From UBA721 sp002705165 (GTDB taxonomy: Bacteria > Planctomycetota > Planctomycetia > Pirellulales > Pirellulaceae): DNA of 64,000 nt. Positions 45,153 through 53,352 of this stretch are shown piece after piece (position 1 is the stretch's first letter; each line of letters starts with the position of its first letter). The notes below the pieces were generated by a model, which searched no databases, was not told the origin of the DNA, and worked only from the letters and a program-made list of their open reading frames with translations. The stretch covers positions 186,001 through 250,000 of the forward strand of contig JBJLEF010000004.1 of the NCBI GenBank assembly GCA_045565995.1. Reading direction: 5' to 3'. Position numbers and translations under genes: made by a program.

Positions 45153-46051
45153 GAAAAACCATTGCACGGTTTCTCCGATATCTCGATGCGGAACGTAATT
45201 CCTCTGGCCTTACGATCAAGAGTTATCGAGAGGATCTGGATTCGTTCTGTTACTTCTTCGAATTAGAAGATGGTAGCCTACCGTCTCCTAAGCAGTTCAC
45301 GCCAGCAGACCTTCGGGAATTCATCTCAGCGATGGGAGAGGCGGGCTACGCTCGCTCGAGCATCTCCCGACGCCTCGCCACGCTTCGAAGCTTTTTTAGG
45401 TATTGTCAGCGAGAGGGGCTTGTCGGGGAAAACCCAGCGAAGCCTTTGCGTAATCCTCGTAAGCACAGAAGACTCCCCCATTTTCTGTCGGGTGAGGAGA
45501 TAGGTAAATTACTTTTAGCACCTGATATTTCTTCGCCAATGGGGTTAAGAGACCGCGCGATCTTGGAGACAATGTATTCCGGTGGACTACGAGTGAGTGA
45601 ACTGGTTTCTTTGAGTGATGGAGATATTTATTTAGAAGAAGGTTTAATTCGTGTTCGGGGAAAAGGCAAGAAAGAGCGTTTCGCTCCATTGGGTAGTTTT
45701 GCTATTGGTGCCTTGCAAGATTGGTGCAATCGTCGTCGACTCGCTCCCGACATTAAGGAAGGGCCTGAAGCTCCCGCCTTCACAAATAGATTTGGAAAGC
45801 GAATTACAGATAGGAGTATCCGTAGATTAATCGATAAGTACGTTCTTATTACCGGTCTCGATTCACGTACTTCTCCACATACATTGCGCCATAGCTTTGC
45901 CACGCATCTGTTGGATCGTGGTGCGGACATCCGAAGTGTTCAGGAGTTGTTGGGTCATAAGAGTCTCGTAACTACACAGATCTACACCCACCTGTCGACA
46001 GCCAAATTAAAGGATGTTTACGAGCGTTCGCACCCACTGGCCTCCAAATAA
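45149..46051 (+). CDS. Tyrosine recombinase, XerC/XerD type
   Basis: 300 residues, the standard size of chromosome-dimer-resolving Xer recombinases. SAM-like N-terminal core-binding domain (FLRYLDAERNSSGLTIKSYREDL) and catalytic domain with Arg 148 (YSGGLRVSELV), Lys 172-175 (GKGKKERFAPLG), His 244 and Arg 247 (PHTLRHSFATHLL), His 270 (LLGHKSLVTTQIYTH) and the nucleophile Tyr 279. All residues intact. Length and closeness to Xer consensus argue for a housekeeping resolvase rather than an island integrase; XerC versus XerD is not decidable here. Converges with the regulator gene. Confidence 0.92.
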   Translation: MRKTIARFLRYLDAERNSSGLTIKSYREDLDSFCYFFELEDGSLPSPKQFTPADLREFISAMGEAGYARSSISRRLATLRSFFRYCQREGLVGENPAKPLRNPRKHRRLPHFLSGEEIGKLLLAPDISSPMGLRDRAILETMYSGGLRVSELVSLSDGDIYLEEGLIRVRGKGKKERFAPLGSFAIGALQDWCNRRRLAPDIKEGPEAPAFTNRFGKRITDRSIRRLIDKYVLITGLDSRTSPHTLRHSFATHLLDRGADIRSVQELLGHKSLVTTQIYTHLSTAKLKDVYERSHPLASK

Positions 46052-46064
46052 CGTCCGTGACCAA

Positions 46065-46697
46065 TTAGATAAGTTGTTCTCGCACAGCCCAAACCGCTAC
46101 CTGCGTCCTGTCGGATGCGTTTGTCTTCCTGAGAATATTCTGAACATGTTCTTTGATGGTCTCTATACTGATTGCCAGGGAAGCCGCGATCTCCGCGTTA
46201 CTTAGGCCTAGTCCTAAGTGCCGTAATACCTGCACCTCACGATTTGTAAGCTTATAGGCGGTTAGGTGTTTGTCTTTGCGCCTGGACATGAGGTGCTTTA
46301 TACGGGTGAACACACTGGTCTCCGGTGGCTCGATATTTTGAACGGCGCGGGAAATCGCGTTGAGTAACTCTCCCCGTCCCGTCGACTTCACTAGGTAGTC
46401 ACTGGCGCCTCGAATGATACTTCGGGCAACATAAGTAGGATTCTCGTAAGTTGATAGCATGATCACCTTCGTTCCCGGGCTAATCTGCTTCACTTTCTCC
46501 AGCGTCTCAATCCCCGATATTCCCGGCATTAGAATATCCAGCAACATGAGTTCGGGTTGTAGCTCCGCGACCAGACGGATGGCATGCTCGGCATCAAGAG
46601 CGTTACCGACGATTTGGGTATCAGTTTCTGACAGCATGGAATCGATGCCATTGTGGATTAATTGATGGTCATCGACGATGAGAACTGTGATTGGCAT
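46065..46697 (-). CDS. NarL/FixJ-family response regulator
   Basis: 210 residues. Receiver domain with acidic pocket D9-D10 (LIVDDHQLIHNG), phospho-acceptor D54 (LMLLDILMPGISG), Ser 82 (MLSTYENP) and Lys 104 (YLVKSTGRGE). GerE/LuxR-type HTH at about 145-210: LTNREVQVLRHLGLGLSNAEIAASL, SIETIKEHVQNILRKTNASDRTQVAVWAV. No kinase gene adjoins, so it is an orphan in this window. Its upstream gap carries a good promoter, a palindrome and a G-quadruplex motif (separate entries), pointing to tight, possibly auto-regulated control. Confidence 0.93.
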   Translation of the reverse strand: MPITVLIVDDHQLIHNGIDSMLSETDTQIVGNALDAEHAIRLVAELQPELMLLDILMPGISGIETLEKVKQISPGTKVIMLSTYENPTYVARSIIRGASDYLVKSTGRGELLNAISRAVQNIEPPETSVFTRIKHLMSRRKDKHLTAYKLTNREVQVLRHLGLGLSNAEIAASLAISIETIKEHVQNILRKTNASDRTQVAVWAVREQLI

Positions 46698-46786
46698 GAG
46701 AAAACTAATCTTTATCGGCTGTGTTATTTAGCCTTGGAATCATCATCTAAAACCGGGCTCAGTGAGACCATGTTTCCTGGACGGCA

Positions 46787-46805
46787 GGGGAGGGTAGGGG
46801 GTGGG
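46787..46805 (+). promoter_or_regulatory. G-quadruplex motif in the leader of the response regulator gene
   Basis: Four G runs (4, 3, 5 and 3) with loops of 1, 2 and 1 bases: GGGGAGGGTAGGGGGTGGG. The G-rich strand is the template strand for the regulator gene; its mRNA carries the C-rich complement about 20-35 bases after the predicted start site. Such short loops give very stable quadruplexes. Confidence 0.6.
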
Positions 46806-46807
46806 CT

Positions 46808-46821
46808 ATTCCTATAGGAAT
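46808..46821. promoter_or_regulatory. 14-base perfect palindrome, likely operator
   Basis: ATTCCTATAGGAAT is a perfect inverted repeat sitting at about +1 to +14 of the predicted transcript of the regulator gene, immediately next to the G-quadruplex motif. Position just after the start site would suit a repressor or an auto-regulatory NarL-type dimer. Confidence 0.5.
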
Positions 46822-46828
46822 CGTCTTT

Positions 46829-46857
46829 ATCATAGCAATTCTGACGCGTTAATTCAA
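46829..46857 (-). promoter_or_regulatory. Sigma-70-type promoter of the response regulator gene
   Basis: Minus strand TTGAAT (46857-46852), exactly 17 bases, TATGAT (46834-46829). Predicted start near 46822, giving a 5' leader of about 125 bases. Confidence 0.55.
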
Positions 46858-46862
46858 AGCGA

Positions 46863-47627
46863 TTATGAAATACCGCCGTTACCGAATTCCGCTCGGCAGA
46901 AGGAAATCGAGATGCCTAGTTGATGAGAAGTGGAAACACAAAGAGGCCCAAGCGCTTTTTGATCAAACCCGATATAGTGTACGATCACCTGCTGGTCGAT
47001 AAGGACTTCGATGTGTAGAATTTCCGTATCGAGTTGTTGTGCTTGGAAAGTGTTTTCTAGGTGGGTTGTTAATTTGAGTCTTAGGTCCTCGTGGTGATGG
47101 TTTTCAGGATGATAAGTACCTGTAATTGTCCCCGTTTCGTTCCCGGGAATCGTGTGTGAACTTTCGTTTAGGATTGTGAGACGTTCGATTCCTCGAGCCG
47201 TTCTGCCAACACATTTATCTCCCTTGGCGTAGGTCACGTCCTCAAGGGATTTGAAACGGCCCGTTCTTCGATCCCAACCGTAACGACAAAGATAAGTTCT
47301 CACTAAGGTTTCTTCTGACGCTACCTCTGAGAGAAATACTTCCCCGCGAACGACCGAAATGGCGAACACGTCCATTGGACTACACTCGTTAGTGAGGTTG
47401 TTCCCGGTCGCCGTGTCGAAGCAGAGCCCGTGCCAGGGACATTTGAGGGTGCCATCTATAATATCGACCTGGGAAAGGTCGGCGCCTTGATGGGGGCAAT
47501 TTTTTGAAAATGCGTGCCATCGACCATCCGCCAATCTCCTAACCGCCACTTCCTTGTCGGAGAAGAGGACAACGACCGGTTCATTAAAACCAAACTCCCA
47601 ATCATGGCCGATTCTCTTACGGTTCAT
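46863..47627 (-). CDS. Rieske [2Fe-2S] protein with unknown C-terminal domain
   Basis: 254 residues, no signal peptide or membrane helix. N-terminal Rieske domain (about 8-105) with CPHQG (Cys 44, His 46) and CPWHG (Cys 63, His 66), the standard C-x-H ... C-x-x-H cluster site, most like soluble ferredoxin components. The remaining 150 residues contain KCVGRTARGIERLTI, a His-rich run (TYHPENHHHEDLRLKL) and a strand-rich end; I recognise no family. Start supported by AGGTGGAG upstream. Its electron partner is not evident nearby. Confidence 0.82.
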   Translation of the reverse strand: MNRKRIGHDWEFGFNEPVVVLFSDKEVAVRRLADGRWHAFSKNCPHQGADLSQVDIIDGTLKCPWHGLCFDTATGNNLTNECSPMDVFAISVVRGEVFLSEVASEETLVRTYLCRYGWDRRTGRFKSLEDVTYAKGDKCVGRTARGIERLTILNESSHTIPGNETGTITGTYHPENHHHEDLRLKLTTHLENTFQAQQLDTEILHIEVLIDQQVIVHYIGFDQKALGPLCVSTSHQLGISISFCRAEFGNGGIS

Positions 47628-47700
47628 AAATTCTCCACCTTGCGGTTTTCATTAGTTCCTAGGTATTCTAAATAACTTACTAGACTAGTTCCCTAAGTTT

Positions 47701-48420
47701 TTGTTTGTCCAATGGATCTTAGCCCACCCCGCACTTGATATCCTTATCGTAGCACCACACCCCGACGACGCCGAGTTGGGGATGGGAGGGGCCATCTGTA
47801 AGTTCATAGAAGACGGGAAAAAGGTTGGCATTCTCGAACTGACGGACGGCGAACCGACCCCCCATGGTTCCGTCGAGATTCGGCGTCGCGAAACGAGTCT
47901 CGCGACGAACGTATTGAAAATAGACTGGAGAGGATGTCTAGGACTCGAAAACAGAGCCTTACAACCGACCTTGGAGGCCAGAAAACAGTTGGCGAGTGTG
48001 TTTCGACTATGCGGTGCTCCCTGGATCTTCGCACCCTACTGGAATGACGCCCATCCAGACCACGTGGCCGCCACTCAATTAATCGAGGACGCGAGGTTTT
48101 GGGCAAAGTTGTCTAAGACAGATATGCCAGGGCGACGCTATCATCCACGAAGAATTTACAACTATTTTAGCGTTCACTTGAAGCAGGTAGTACAGCCCGC
48201 ATTTATTCTTGATATCTCAACGCATTTCGAAAAGAAGCTGGAAGCAATACGTTGCTTTGAAAGCCAATTTATCACCGGCCGGTCTCAGACGGCACCAACA
48301 TTTGTTGACTCGGTCATCACAACCTCAGAGTATTGGGGGCAACTAATCGGCGTTCGTTACGGAGAACCGTTCCAATGCAAGGAGCCAATCGGGTTAGCCA
48401 CCATGGACTCCCTGATTTGA
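47701..48420 (+). CDS. bshB1: Bacillithiol biosynthesis deacetylase BshB1-type (PIG-L family)
   Basis: 239 residues, TTG start. PIG-L/LmbE zinc deacetylase with LIVAPHPDDAELGMGGAI (metal motif HPDD) and YWNDAHPDHVAATQLIEDA (second His). The surrounding sequence matches BshB1: VGILELTDGEPTPHGSVEIRRRE, YNYFSVHLKQVVQPAFILDIS, KKLEAIRCFESQF. BshB removes acetyl from GlcNAc-malate in bacillithiol synthesis. BshA and BshC are not in this window. Known planctomycetes do carry this type of gene, so a bacillithiol-like thiol is plausible here. Confidence 0.85.
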   Translation: MFVQWILAHPALDILIVAPHPDDAELGMGGAICKFIEDGKKVGILELTDGEPTPHGSVEIRRRETSLATNVLKIDWRGCLGLENRALQPTLEARKQLASVFRLCGAPWIFAPYWNDAHPDHVAATQLIEDARFWAKLSKTDMPGRRYHPRRIYNYFSVHLKQVVQPAFILDISTHFEKKLEAIRCFESQFITGRSQTAPTFVDSVITTSEYWGQLIGVRYGEPFQCKEPIGLATMDSLI

Positions 48421-48435
48421 CCTAGCGTCAAATAA

Positions 48436-48846
48436 TTACTTCTTCTTAACTTGGAATACGCCTTTATCTTTGTCGGTGTGGTATTTTGCGACGAATTCAT
48501 TGGCTTGGTAAGTGACGTCGTAATGGTAAACACCAAGTGCACGTCCTAGATCCTGTTTACCGCTAAGTTTCGTGACACCGTCTTTCTGGGAAGTTACGTC
48601 CAGCTTGACCAAGAATTTGAACGGTACTATCTTGAAAAATCGACCTGTAAACCGTGCACTGACCACGTTGGCGTCAGAAATAGTAAACTTCGCCTTCAAC
48701 GGCCCTTCGTGCCCGGAAATTTCACTGTTCCAAGTTCCGGTCCACGTCCCTGTCAAATTGCTAAGGTCACCAGCATTTACCTGGGCTGCCATAAAAAAGG
48801 CTACGAGTGTCATGGTTACGGTTAATAGTTTGCGAGTTGGATGCAT
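48436..48846 (-). CDS. Small secreted protein of unknown function
   Basis: 136 residues, strong AGGAGG nine bases before the ATG, signal peptide MHPTRKLLTVTMTLVAFFMAAQVNA. The mature part is an all-beta, lipocalin-like design: LTGTWTGTWNSEISGHEGPLKA, ARFTGRFFKIVPFKFLVKLDV, KLSGKQDLGRALGVYHYDV and YHTDKDKGVFQVKKK. It resembles secreted planctomycete proteins that I cannot name. Converges with bshB1 (15-base gap). Confidence 0.75.
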   Translation of the reverse strand: MHPTRKLLTVTMTLVAFFMAAQVNAGDLSNLTGTWTGTWNSEISGHEGPLKAKFTISDANVVSARFTGRFFKIVPFKFLVKLDVTSQKDGVTKLSGKQDLGRALGVYHYDVTYQANEFVAKYHTDKDKGVFQVKKK

Positions 48847-48960
48847 CCGGAACGGCCTCCTAATTGGTTACAGTTCTTATTCACGAATCTTGTTATGCTA
48901 GAGTAACAGATATACAACCAATCATGAAAGATGTCTTGCGAAAGATAGAGTAACTACGAC

Positions 48961-49158
48961 ATGCAACAGATTAAGATCTTTAAAAGTATTGAAAGTGAGC
49001 TCGGAAGCCTAGAAGATGAGATCAATGAATGGATTTCAGAACAATCTGTAACGATCGTCCAAATCTTTGGTAATATTGCGCCTCAAAGTCCTTCCACCCC
49101 TGGCATGGGCAGCTTTTCTTCATCCGACGTCTTAGTGGTGATCGTTTACGAACGTTGA
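48961..49158 (+). CDS. Small Cse60-like protein
   Basis: 65 residues. IKIFKSIESELGSLEDEINEWI is followed by a strand pair (TIVQIFGNIAP, SDVLVVIVYER). The pattern (short strand, 'LEDEIN' helix, two strands) resembles the sporulation-named Cse60 family, a small cytoplasmic protein also found in non-spore-formers. Function unknown. 51 bases before the menC-like gene on the same strand, no terminator between them. Confidence 0.6.
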   Translation: MQQIKIFKSIESELGSLEDEINEWISEQSVTIVQIFGNIAPQSPSTPGMGSFSSSDVLVVIVYER

Positions 49159-49209
49159 GTTTATTGGTTGAGAGATAAACCACTCACCTCAGAACAACAT
49201 GTAGTAACC

Positions 49210-50322
49210 ATGAGAATAGACAGAATAGAGCTTTACCATGTAGCGATGCCGCTCCTCTATCCCTGGAAAACCGCCTATGGTGAAGACGCTGAGGTGCACA
49301 GCGTACTTTGCCGAATGGAAAGTGGCAGTATAAGCGCCTGGGGAGAATCAGCTCCCCTCGCCGCTCCCTGTTATAGTCCGGAGTGGGGTAGTGGGATTTT
49401 TAGCGTTGTAAGAGAATGGCTAGCGCCTAGAATCATCGGGCTAGACATCCCATCCGGTGAGGATCTTCAAAATCGTTTAAGCGTCTATAAAGGCAACCCG
49501 TTTGCAAAAGCGGTACTAGATAATACGTGGTGGTCACTTTATTCCGCCATGGAAGGTAAACCATTACATGTTTTATTGGGTGGTACTCGGGATACCATTC
49601 CTGTAGGCGCTGACTTCGGGATCATGGATTCATTAGACGAACTGTTAGATGAGATCAGCGGGGCCACTGCCCAAGGTTTTCGACGCATTAAACTGAAGTT
49701 TCGCCCCGGATGGGATGAAACGATGCTGAAACAAGTTCGCGCGACATTTCCCAACGATGTTTTTCACATTGATTGTAATTCCGGCTATCGCATTGAAGAC
49801 AAGGAACTGTTCCGAAGATTAGATAGATATGATTTGGCAATGATTGAACAACCCCTCAATCATGACGACCTTTACGATCATGCAGATCTAGCGAGGTCTA
49901 TTGAAACACCCGTTTGTCTTGACGAAACAATCTCAAGTAAACATCTTGCGAAGCAAGCAATCGCTTTAAACTCCTGTCAGTACGTAAACATAAAGCCCGG
50001 CCGTGTCGGAGGACTGACGGTTGCGCGGGAGATTCATGACCTATGCGCTCTCGCTGGAATTCCGTGCTGGGTAGGTGGTATGCTTGAAAGCGCAACTGGC
50101 GGTGCTCTTTGTACAGCACTCGCATCGCTTTCAAATTTTACCTATCCAGCCGATATATTTCCAAGCGACAGATATTATCGGGAAGACCTAAGTGATCAAA
50201 TGATTGAATTAACGGCTGACTTGGAAGGGAGGCCGTCAATCAAAGCCTTTGACTCGATTCCGTTCCCGAACCCTGAGCGGCTAAAGAAGTGGAGTTTGGA
50301 AACGGCCGTGATTCACCCGTGA
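49210..50322 (+). CDS. menC: o-Succinylbenzoate synthase / N-succinylamino acid racemase-type enolase
   Basis: 371 residues from the ATG at 49210 (MRIDRIELYHVAMPLLYPWKT). Enolase superfamily, OSBS/NSAR branch: N-terminal capping domain, then KLKFRPGWD (KxK catalytic lysines), HIDCNSGY, MIEQPL, VCLDETI (three carboxylate metal ligands), YVNIKPGRVGG (second lysine) and WVGGMLESATG. OSBS makes o-succinylbenzoate in menaquinone synthesis. The NSAR branch can racemise acylated amino acids, so the role is not certain without the rest of the men genes, which are not in the window. A frame-open start at 49168 is less likely. Confidence 0.85.
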   Translation: MRIDRIELYHVAMPLLYPWKTAYGEDAEVHSVLCRMESGSISAWGESAPLAAPCYSPEWGSGIFSVVREWLAPRIIGLDIPSGEDLQNRLSVYKGNPFAKAVLDNTWWSLYSAMEGKPLHVLLGGTRDTIPVGADFGIMDSLDELLDEISGATAQGFRRIKLKFRPGWDETMLKQVRATFPNDVFHIDCNSGYRIEDKELFRRLDRYDLAMIEQPLNHDDLYDHADLARSIETPVCLDETISSKHLAKQAIALNSCQYVNIKPGRVGGLTVAREIHDLCALAGIPCWVGGMLESATGGALCTALASLSNFTYPADIFPSDRYYREDLSDQMIELTADLEGRPSIKAFDSIPFPNPERLKKWSLETAVIHP

Positions 50323-50327
50323 GCCTA

Positions 50328-51359
50328 TTAGGGGCGGTCATCTTGGATTTCTGTGGAGTGACGTCCGCTAAATGGATAGGCGTCATCTTGAAAACCAAAA
50401 CCACTGTGCTCACCAGGCGGAACGAGTGAATCGACAAACGCTTCATCCTCAGGTGTTACCGTATAGGAAAGTGCTGTCAAGTTATCGTTAAACTGCTCCA
50501 TGGTTCGAGGCCCTATAATTACTGATGTAATGATTGGGTTTGCCAATGCCCAAGCTAGCGCGAATTGGCTGGTCTTCACCCCTTTAGCACCACAATAACT
50601 GTTGAGCTTCTCCGCAACGGTGAGACTCGCGTCTCTCAATTCCGCCTGTAACATTCGGCGGTCGCCCCTGGAGGCGCGACTTCCATCGGGGTAATCTTGC
50701 CCCGGTTTATATTTACCTGTCAGGATGCCTCTGGCGAGAGGGCTATAGCACACCACTCCCAAATGGTGTTCGCGGCACAATGGTAGTAATTCCACTTCGA
50801 CATCTCGATTTACGATGTTGTATAGCGGTTGAACACATGCAAATCTGTTCAGGTTATATTCGGCGCTCTTCCAAAGCGATTCACAAAGTCGCCACGCACG
50901 GAAATTCGAACAGGCGATGTATCTAACCTTTCCACTGCGTACCATATCATCCATTGCACGAAGGGTTTCCTCAATGGGAACCTGATAGTCGGGCGTGTGA
51001 GTGTAGTAGATATCAACGTGATCCAGCCCGAGCCTAGTTAGGCTGGCATTGAGTTCTTGCATCAAATGGTATCGACTAGCCCCTTGCTGATTGGGGCCGT
51101 CGCCCATTTTCTGGCGGCCTTTCGTGGCTATCACTAAGTCTTCTCGTCTTCCCTGGACTCCTTTTCCCACAACTTCCTCGGAGGCGCCAAGACTGTACAT
51201 ATTAGCAGTATCTACAAAATTGATACCTTGGTCGAAAGCCTTATGCATAATGCTAATAGAATCAGACTCTGTCGTCTGGCCACCAAACATCATTGTCCCT
51301 AGGCAAACGCTCGATACCTTGACGCCAGTATTTCCTAAAAATCGATAGTCCATTTGCAT
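50328..51359 (-). CDS. Aldo/keto reductase
   Basis: 343 residues. TIM-barrel NADPH oxidoreductase with MDYRFLGNTGVKVSSVCLGTMMFG, FVDTANMYSLGASEEVVGKG (Asp and Tyr of the tetrad), DLVIATKGRQKM (Lys), YYTHTPDYQVPIEE (the usual catalytic His position reads H in YTHTPD) and IIGPRTMEQFNDNL (NADPH site). Similar to the YajO/YhdN group, which reduces diverse aldehydes. Converges with menC (five-base gap); the strand and context give no substrate. Confidence 0.9.
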   Translation of the reverse strand: MQMDYRFLGNTGVKVSSVCLGTMMFGGQTTESDSISIMHKAFDQGINFVDTANMYSLGASEEVVGKGVQGRREDLVIATKGRQKMGDGPNQQGASRYHLMQELNASLTRLGLDHVDIYYTHTPDYQVPIEETLRAMDDMVRSGKVRYIACSNFRAWRLCESLWKSAEYNLNRFACVQPLYNIVNRDVEVELLPLCREHHLGVVCYSPLARGILTGKYKPGQDYPDGSRASRGDRRMLQAELRDASLTVAEKLNSYCGAKGVKTSQFALAWALANPIITSVIIGPRTMEQFNDNLTALSYTVTPEDEAFVDSLVPPGEHSGFGFQDDAYPFSGRHSTEIQDDRP

Positions 51360-51384
51360 TCCTACTAGAAAAGGTTGTGATTAC

Positions 51385-52629
51385 TTAGGGCTTCACTGCA
51401 GAGAGAATAAACTTGGGCGTAAGGGAGTCGAAACTCAAACGTTCAAGTTGGTAATTTCCGCGTGATACATTCACCATCAAGACATTCACGTCGACGATCG
51501 TGCTACGAAGAATGGTTTGAACTTCATTTAAATTTTCAATACTTGTCATGTCGGCGACAATCCTACCGCCAGGTTTCAGTCGTTCCAGTGCGTTGGCCGC
51601 AATACTTGCTAACTGGCGTCCGGTTCCCCCAATAAAGATGGCATCAGGATCAGGTAAGTCGTTCCAGGCATCAGGAGCTTGACCGAGGATCGCCGTGAGG
51701 TTTGCGAGTCCAAATCGGGCCGCATTTTGTTTGATTAATTCGAAATCATCGGTATCCATCTCGACTGCATAGACGTGTCCGCCTGTGGCTAACTGTGCCG
51801 CCTCAATTGCAACACTTCCGCTTCCGGCACCAATATCCCAGACGACACTGTTAGGCCCGATGTCTAGTTCGGCCAGGGCGATGACTCGAACTTCTGAATT
51901 TGTAAGCAACCCCCTTTTAGGTTTCGATTGCAGAAACATTTCATCAGGGTTTCCAAATATTCGCTTCCCTTCCATTTCGACGGGGCGATCTGGGACATCC
52001 GGTTTGCGTACAAGGATCATCACATTTAGTTCGCCAAATTCGACGTCGACGAAATCGGATAAGTCACCGGACGTCACCCTTTCATCTGGGGAACCTAGGT
52101 TTTCGCAAACATAGGCTGTAAAGTAATCAATCTTGGCGTCTAGTAAGGCAGCGGCAAAAACAGCGGGCGTCTTTTCTAAAGAAGTGAAAACACCAACTCG
52201 TTCTGCTGAGCGTACTTTATTTATCACGTGTTCAAGTGACTGGGTCCCCAAACTCGTTAAATAGGCTTCGTCCCAACTTTCCTTGACACGGGCGAAGGCA
52301 AGTTGCATAGAACTAACATGGGGGAGCACTTCAAAACGTTCTTTTCCGAGGCGATCGCAAAGGTAACGCGCGGTACCATAAAAAAGTGGGTCGCCAGGGG
52401 CAAGGACGGCGACTCGTTCGTCGCGGAGACTTTCTAGTTTATTAGCGAGTTCATCAAAGGCTGTGCCAGCGTCCCAGCATTGAATTCCATCGGTGTCAAA
52501 AGATGAGGTTAACGACAAAGGACCAATTAATATATCCGCAGTTGACACAATCTCTAGTGCGCGGCTAGTCATCCCATCGGCACCGTCATCACCAACTCCG
52601 ATAACATATATCTTATTAAGGATAGACAC
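51385..52629 (-). CDS. cobL: Precorrin-6Y C5,15-methyltransferase, fused CbiE-CbiT
   Basis: 414 residues from the GTG at 52629 (VSILNKIYVIGVGDDGADGM). The open frame runs 68 codons further upstream without a plausible protein start and across a terminator. CbiE half (about 1-210): IYVIGVGDDGADGMTSRALEI, VAVLAPGDPLFYGTARYLCDRLG, VLPHVSSMQLAFARVKESWDEA. CbiT half (about 225-414): LLTNSEVRVIALAELDI, VVWDIGAGSGSVAIEAAQ (SAM loop), IFIGGTGRQLASIA. It methylates at C5 and C15 and decarboxylates in cobalamin synthesis. No other cobalamin gene is in the window. Confidence 0.92.
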   Translation of the reverse strand: MSILNKIYVIGVGDDGADGMTSRALEIVSTADILIGPLSLTSSFDTDGIQCWDAGTAFDELANKLESLRDERVAVLAPGDPLFYGTARYLCDRLGKERFEVLPHVSSMQLAFARVKESWDEAYLTSLGTQSLEHVINKVRSAERVGVFTSLEKTPAVFAAALLDAKIDYFTAYVCENLGSPDERVTSGDLSDFVDVEFGELNVMILVRKPDVPDRPVEMEGKRIFGNPDEMFLQSKPKRGLLTNSEVRVIALAELDIGPNSVVWDIGAGSGSVAIEAAQLATGGHVYAVEMDTDDFELIKQNAARFGLANLTAILGQAPDAWNDLPDPDAIFIGGTGRQLASIAANALERLKPGGRIVADMTSIENLNEVQTILRSTIVDVNVLMVNVSRGNYQLERLSFDSLTPKFILSAVKP

Positions 52630-52690
52630 GATTTGGTTCCTGCTTTGATGACAAGAGGCGATTTTGAAAACGCGGCCATGATTGTTACAG

Positions 52691-52720
52691 AAAAAAACAC
52701 CCGCCAAAGGACGAGTGTTT
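52691..52720 (-). terminator. Rho-independent terminator of the A-type Fe-S protein gene
   Basis: Minus-strand hairpin AAACACTCG / CGGGTGTTT (nine pairs, one U-G) with loop TCCTTTGG, followed by a T run. On the plus strand the same arms would have a C-A mismatch, so the hairpin belongs to the minus strand. It separates the Fe-S gene (ending at 52743) from cobL. Confidence 0.85.
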
Positions 52721-52742
52721 GTCATGATCCTGCGCGATGAGC

Positions 52743-53075
52743 TTAGGCTTGAAAGGAGCTTCCGCAGCCACAAGATTTTACCGCGTTTGGATTTTCGAAA
52801 GTAAAACCGCGACGATCCAATCCATCGTACCAATCTATCACTGTACCATCTAAGTACAAAGCACTTTTCTTGTCTACGATGACACCGACTCCATGGTAAT
52901 CGAACTTGCTGTCCGATGACTCATTGTAGTCACTTTCAAATTTCAATGAGTAGCTAAAACCGCTACAACCACCACCTACGACGCCGATTCGTAGGCAAGT
53001 CGCGTCATTCATCTTTTGTTCTTCGAGGACGCGCTTTACCTCAACAGCAGCTTTTTCAGTCAGAGTAATTGCCAT
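52743..53075 (-). CDS. A-type iron-sulfur cluster carrier (IscA/ErpA/HesB family)
   Basis: 110 residues. Three conserved cysteines at 37 (GVVGGGCSGFSYSLKF), 102 and 104 (SCGCGSSF), as needed to bind and hand over Fe-S clusters. The HesB fold is clear in full. Start supported by CTGGAG upstream. It diverges from the Nudix gene, behind which a cysteine desulfurase follows, so sulfur-donor and carrier are neighbours on opposite strands. Confidence 0.93.
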   Translation of the reverse strand: MAITLTEKAAVEVKRVLEEQKMNDATCLRIGVVGGGCSGFSYSLKFESDYNESSDSKFDYHGVGVIVDKKSALYLDGTVIDWYDGLDRRGFTFENPNAVKSCGCGSSFQA

Positions 53076-53352
53076 GATCGCTGTAACTCCAGGATTATCG
53101 AATTGCGAACGTTCTAATTATTAAATAGATTATCGGCTGTTGATCGTGCTCACATGATAACAAGCTATGATCTCGCCGATCTATTCTAATAGGATAACTA
53201 ATGCGGTTCATATTGGAAAGGTCTCTCATTCGATAACCCGCGTGGTTAAATGACTTGGCAGGCACTATGTTAAACTACGTGAAACTATATAATCACGTTG
53301 GTCGAAGGCCCACTAACCCCCAGCACGCTTATTGTTGTAGGAAAGCAGATCC

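Noticed and set aside
45149..46051. Tyrosine recombinase as the integrase of a tRNA-Leu genomic island
   Set aside because: It has standard XerC/D length and motifs, lies 10 kb from the tRNA behind sucCD, and no repeated tRNA end was seen.
52630..52833. 68-codon upstream extension of the CbiE-CbiT gene
   Set aside because: It crosses the strong terminator at 52691-52720 and the start of the preceding gap, and the family start matches the GTG at 52629.
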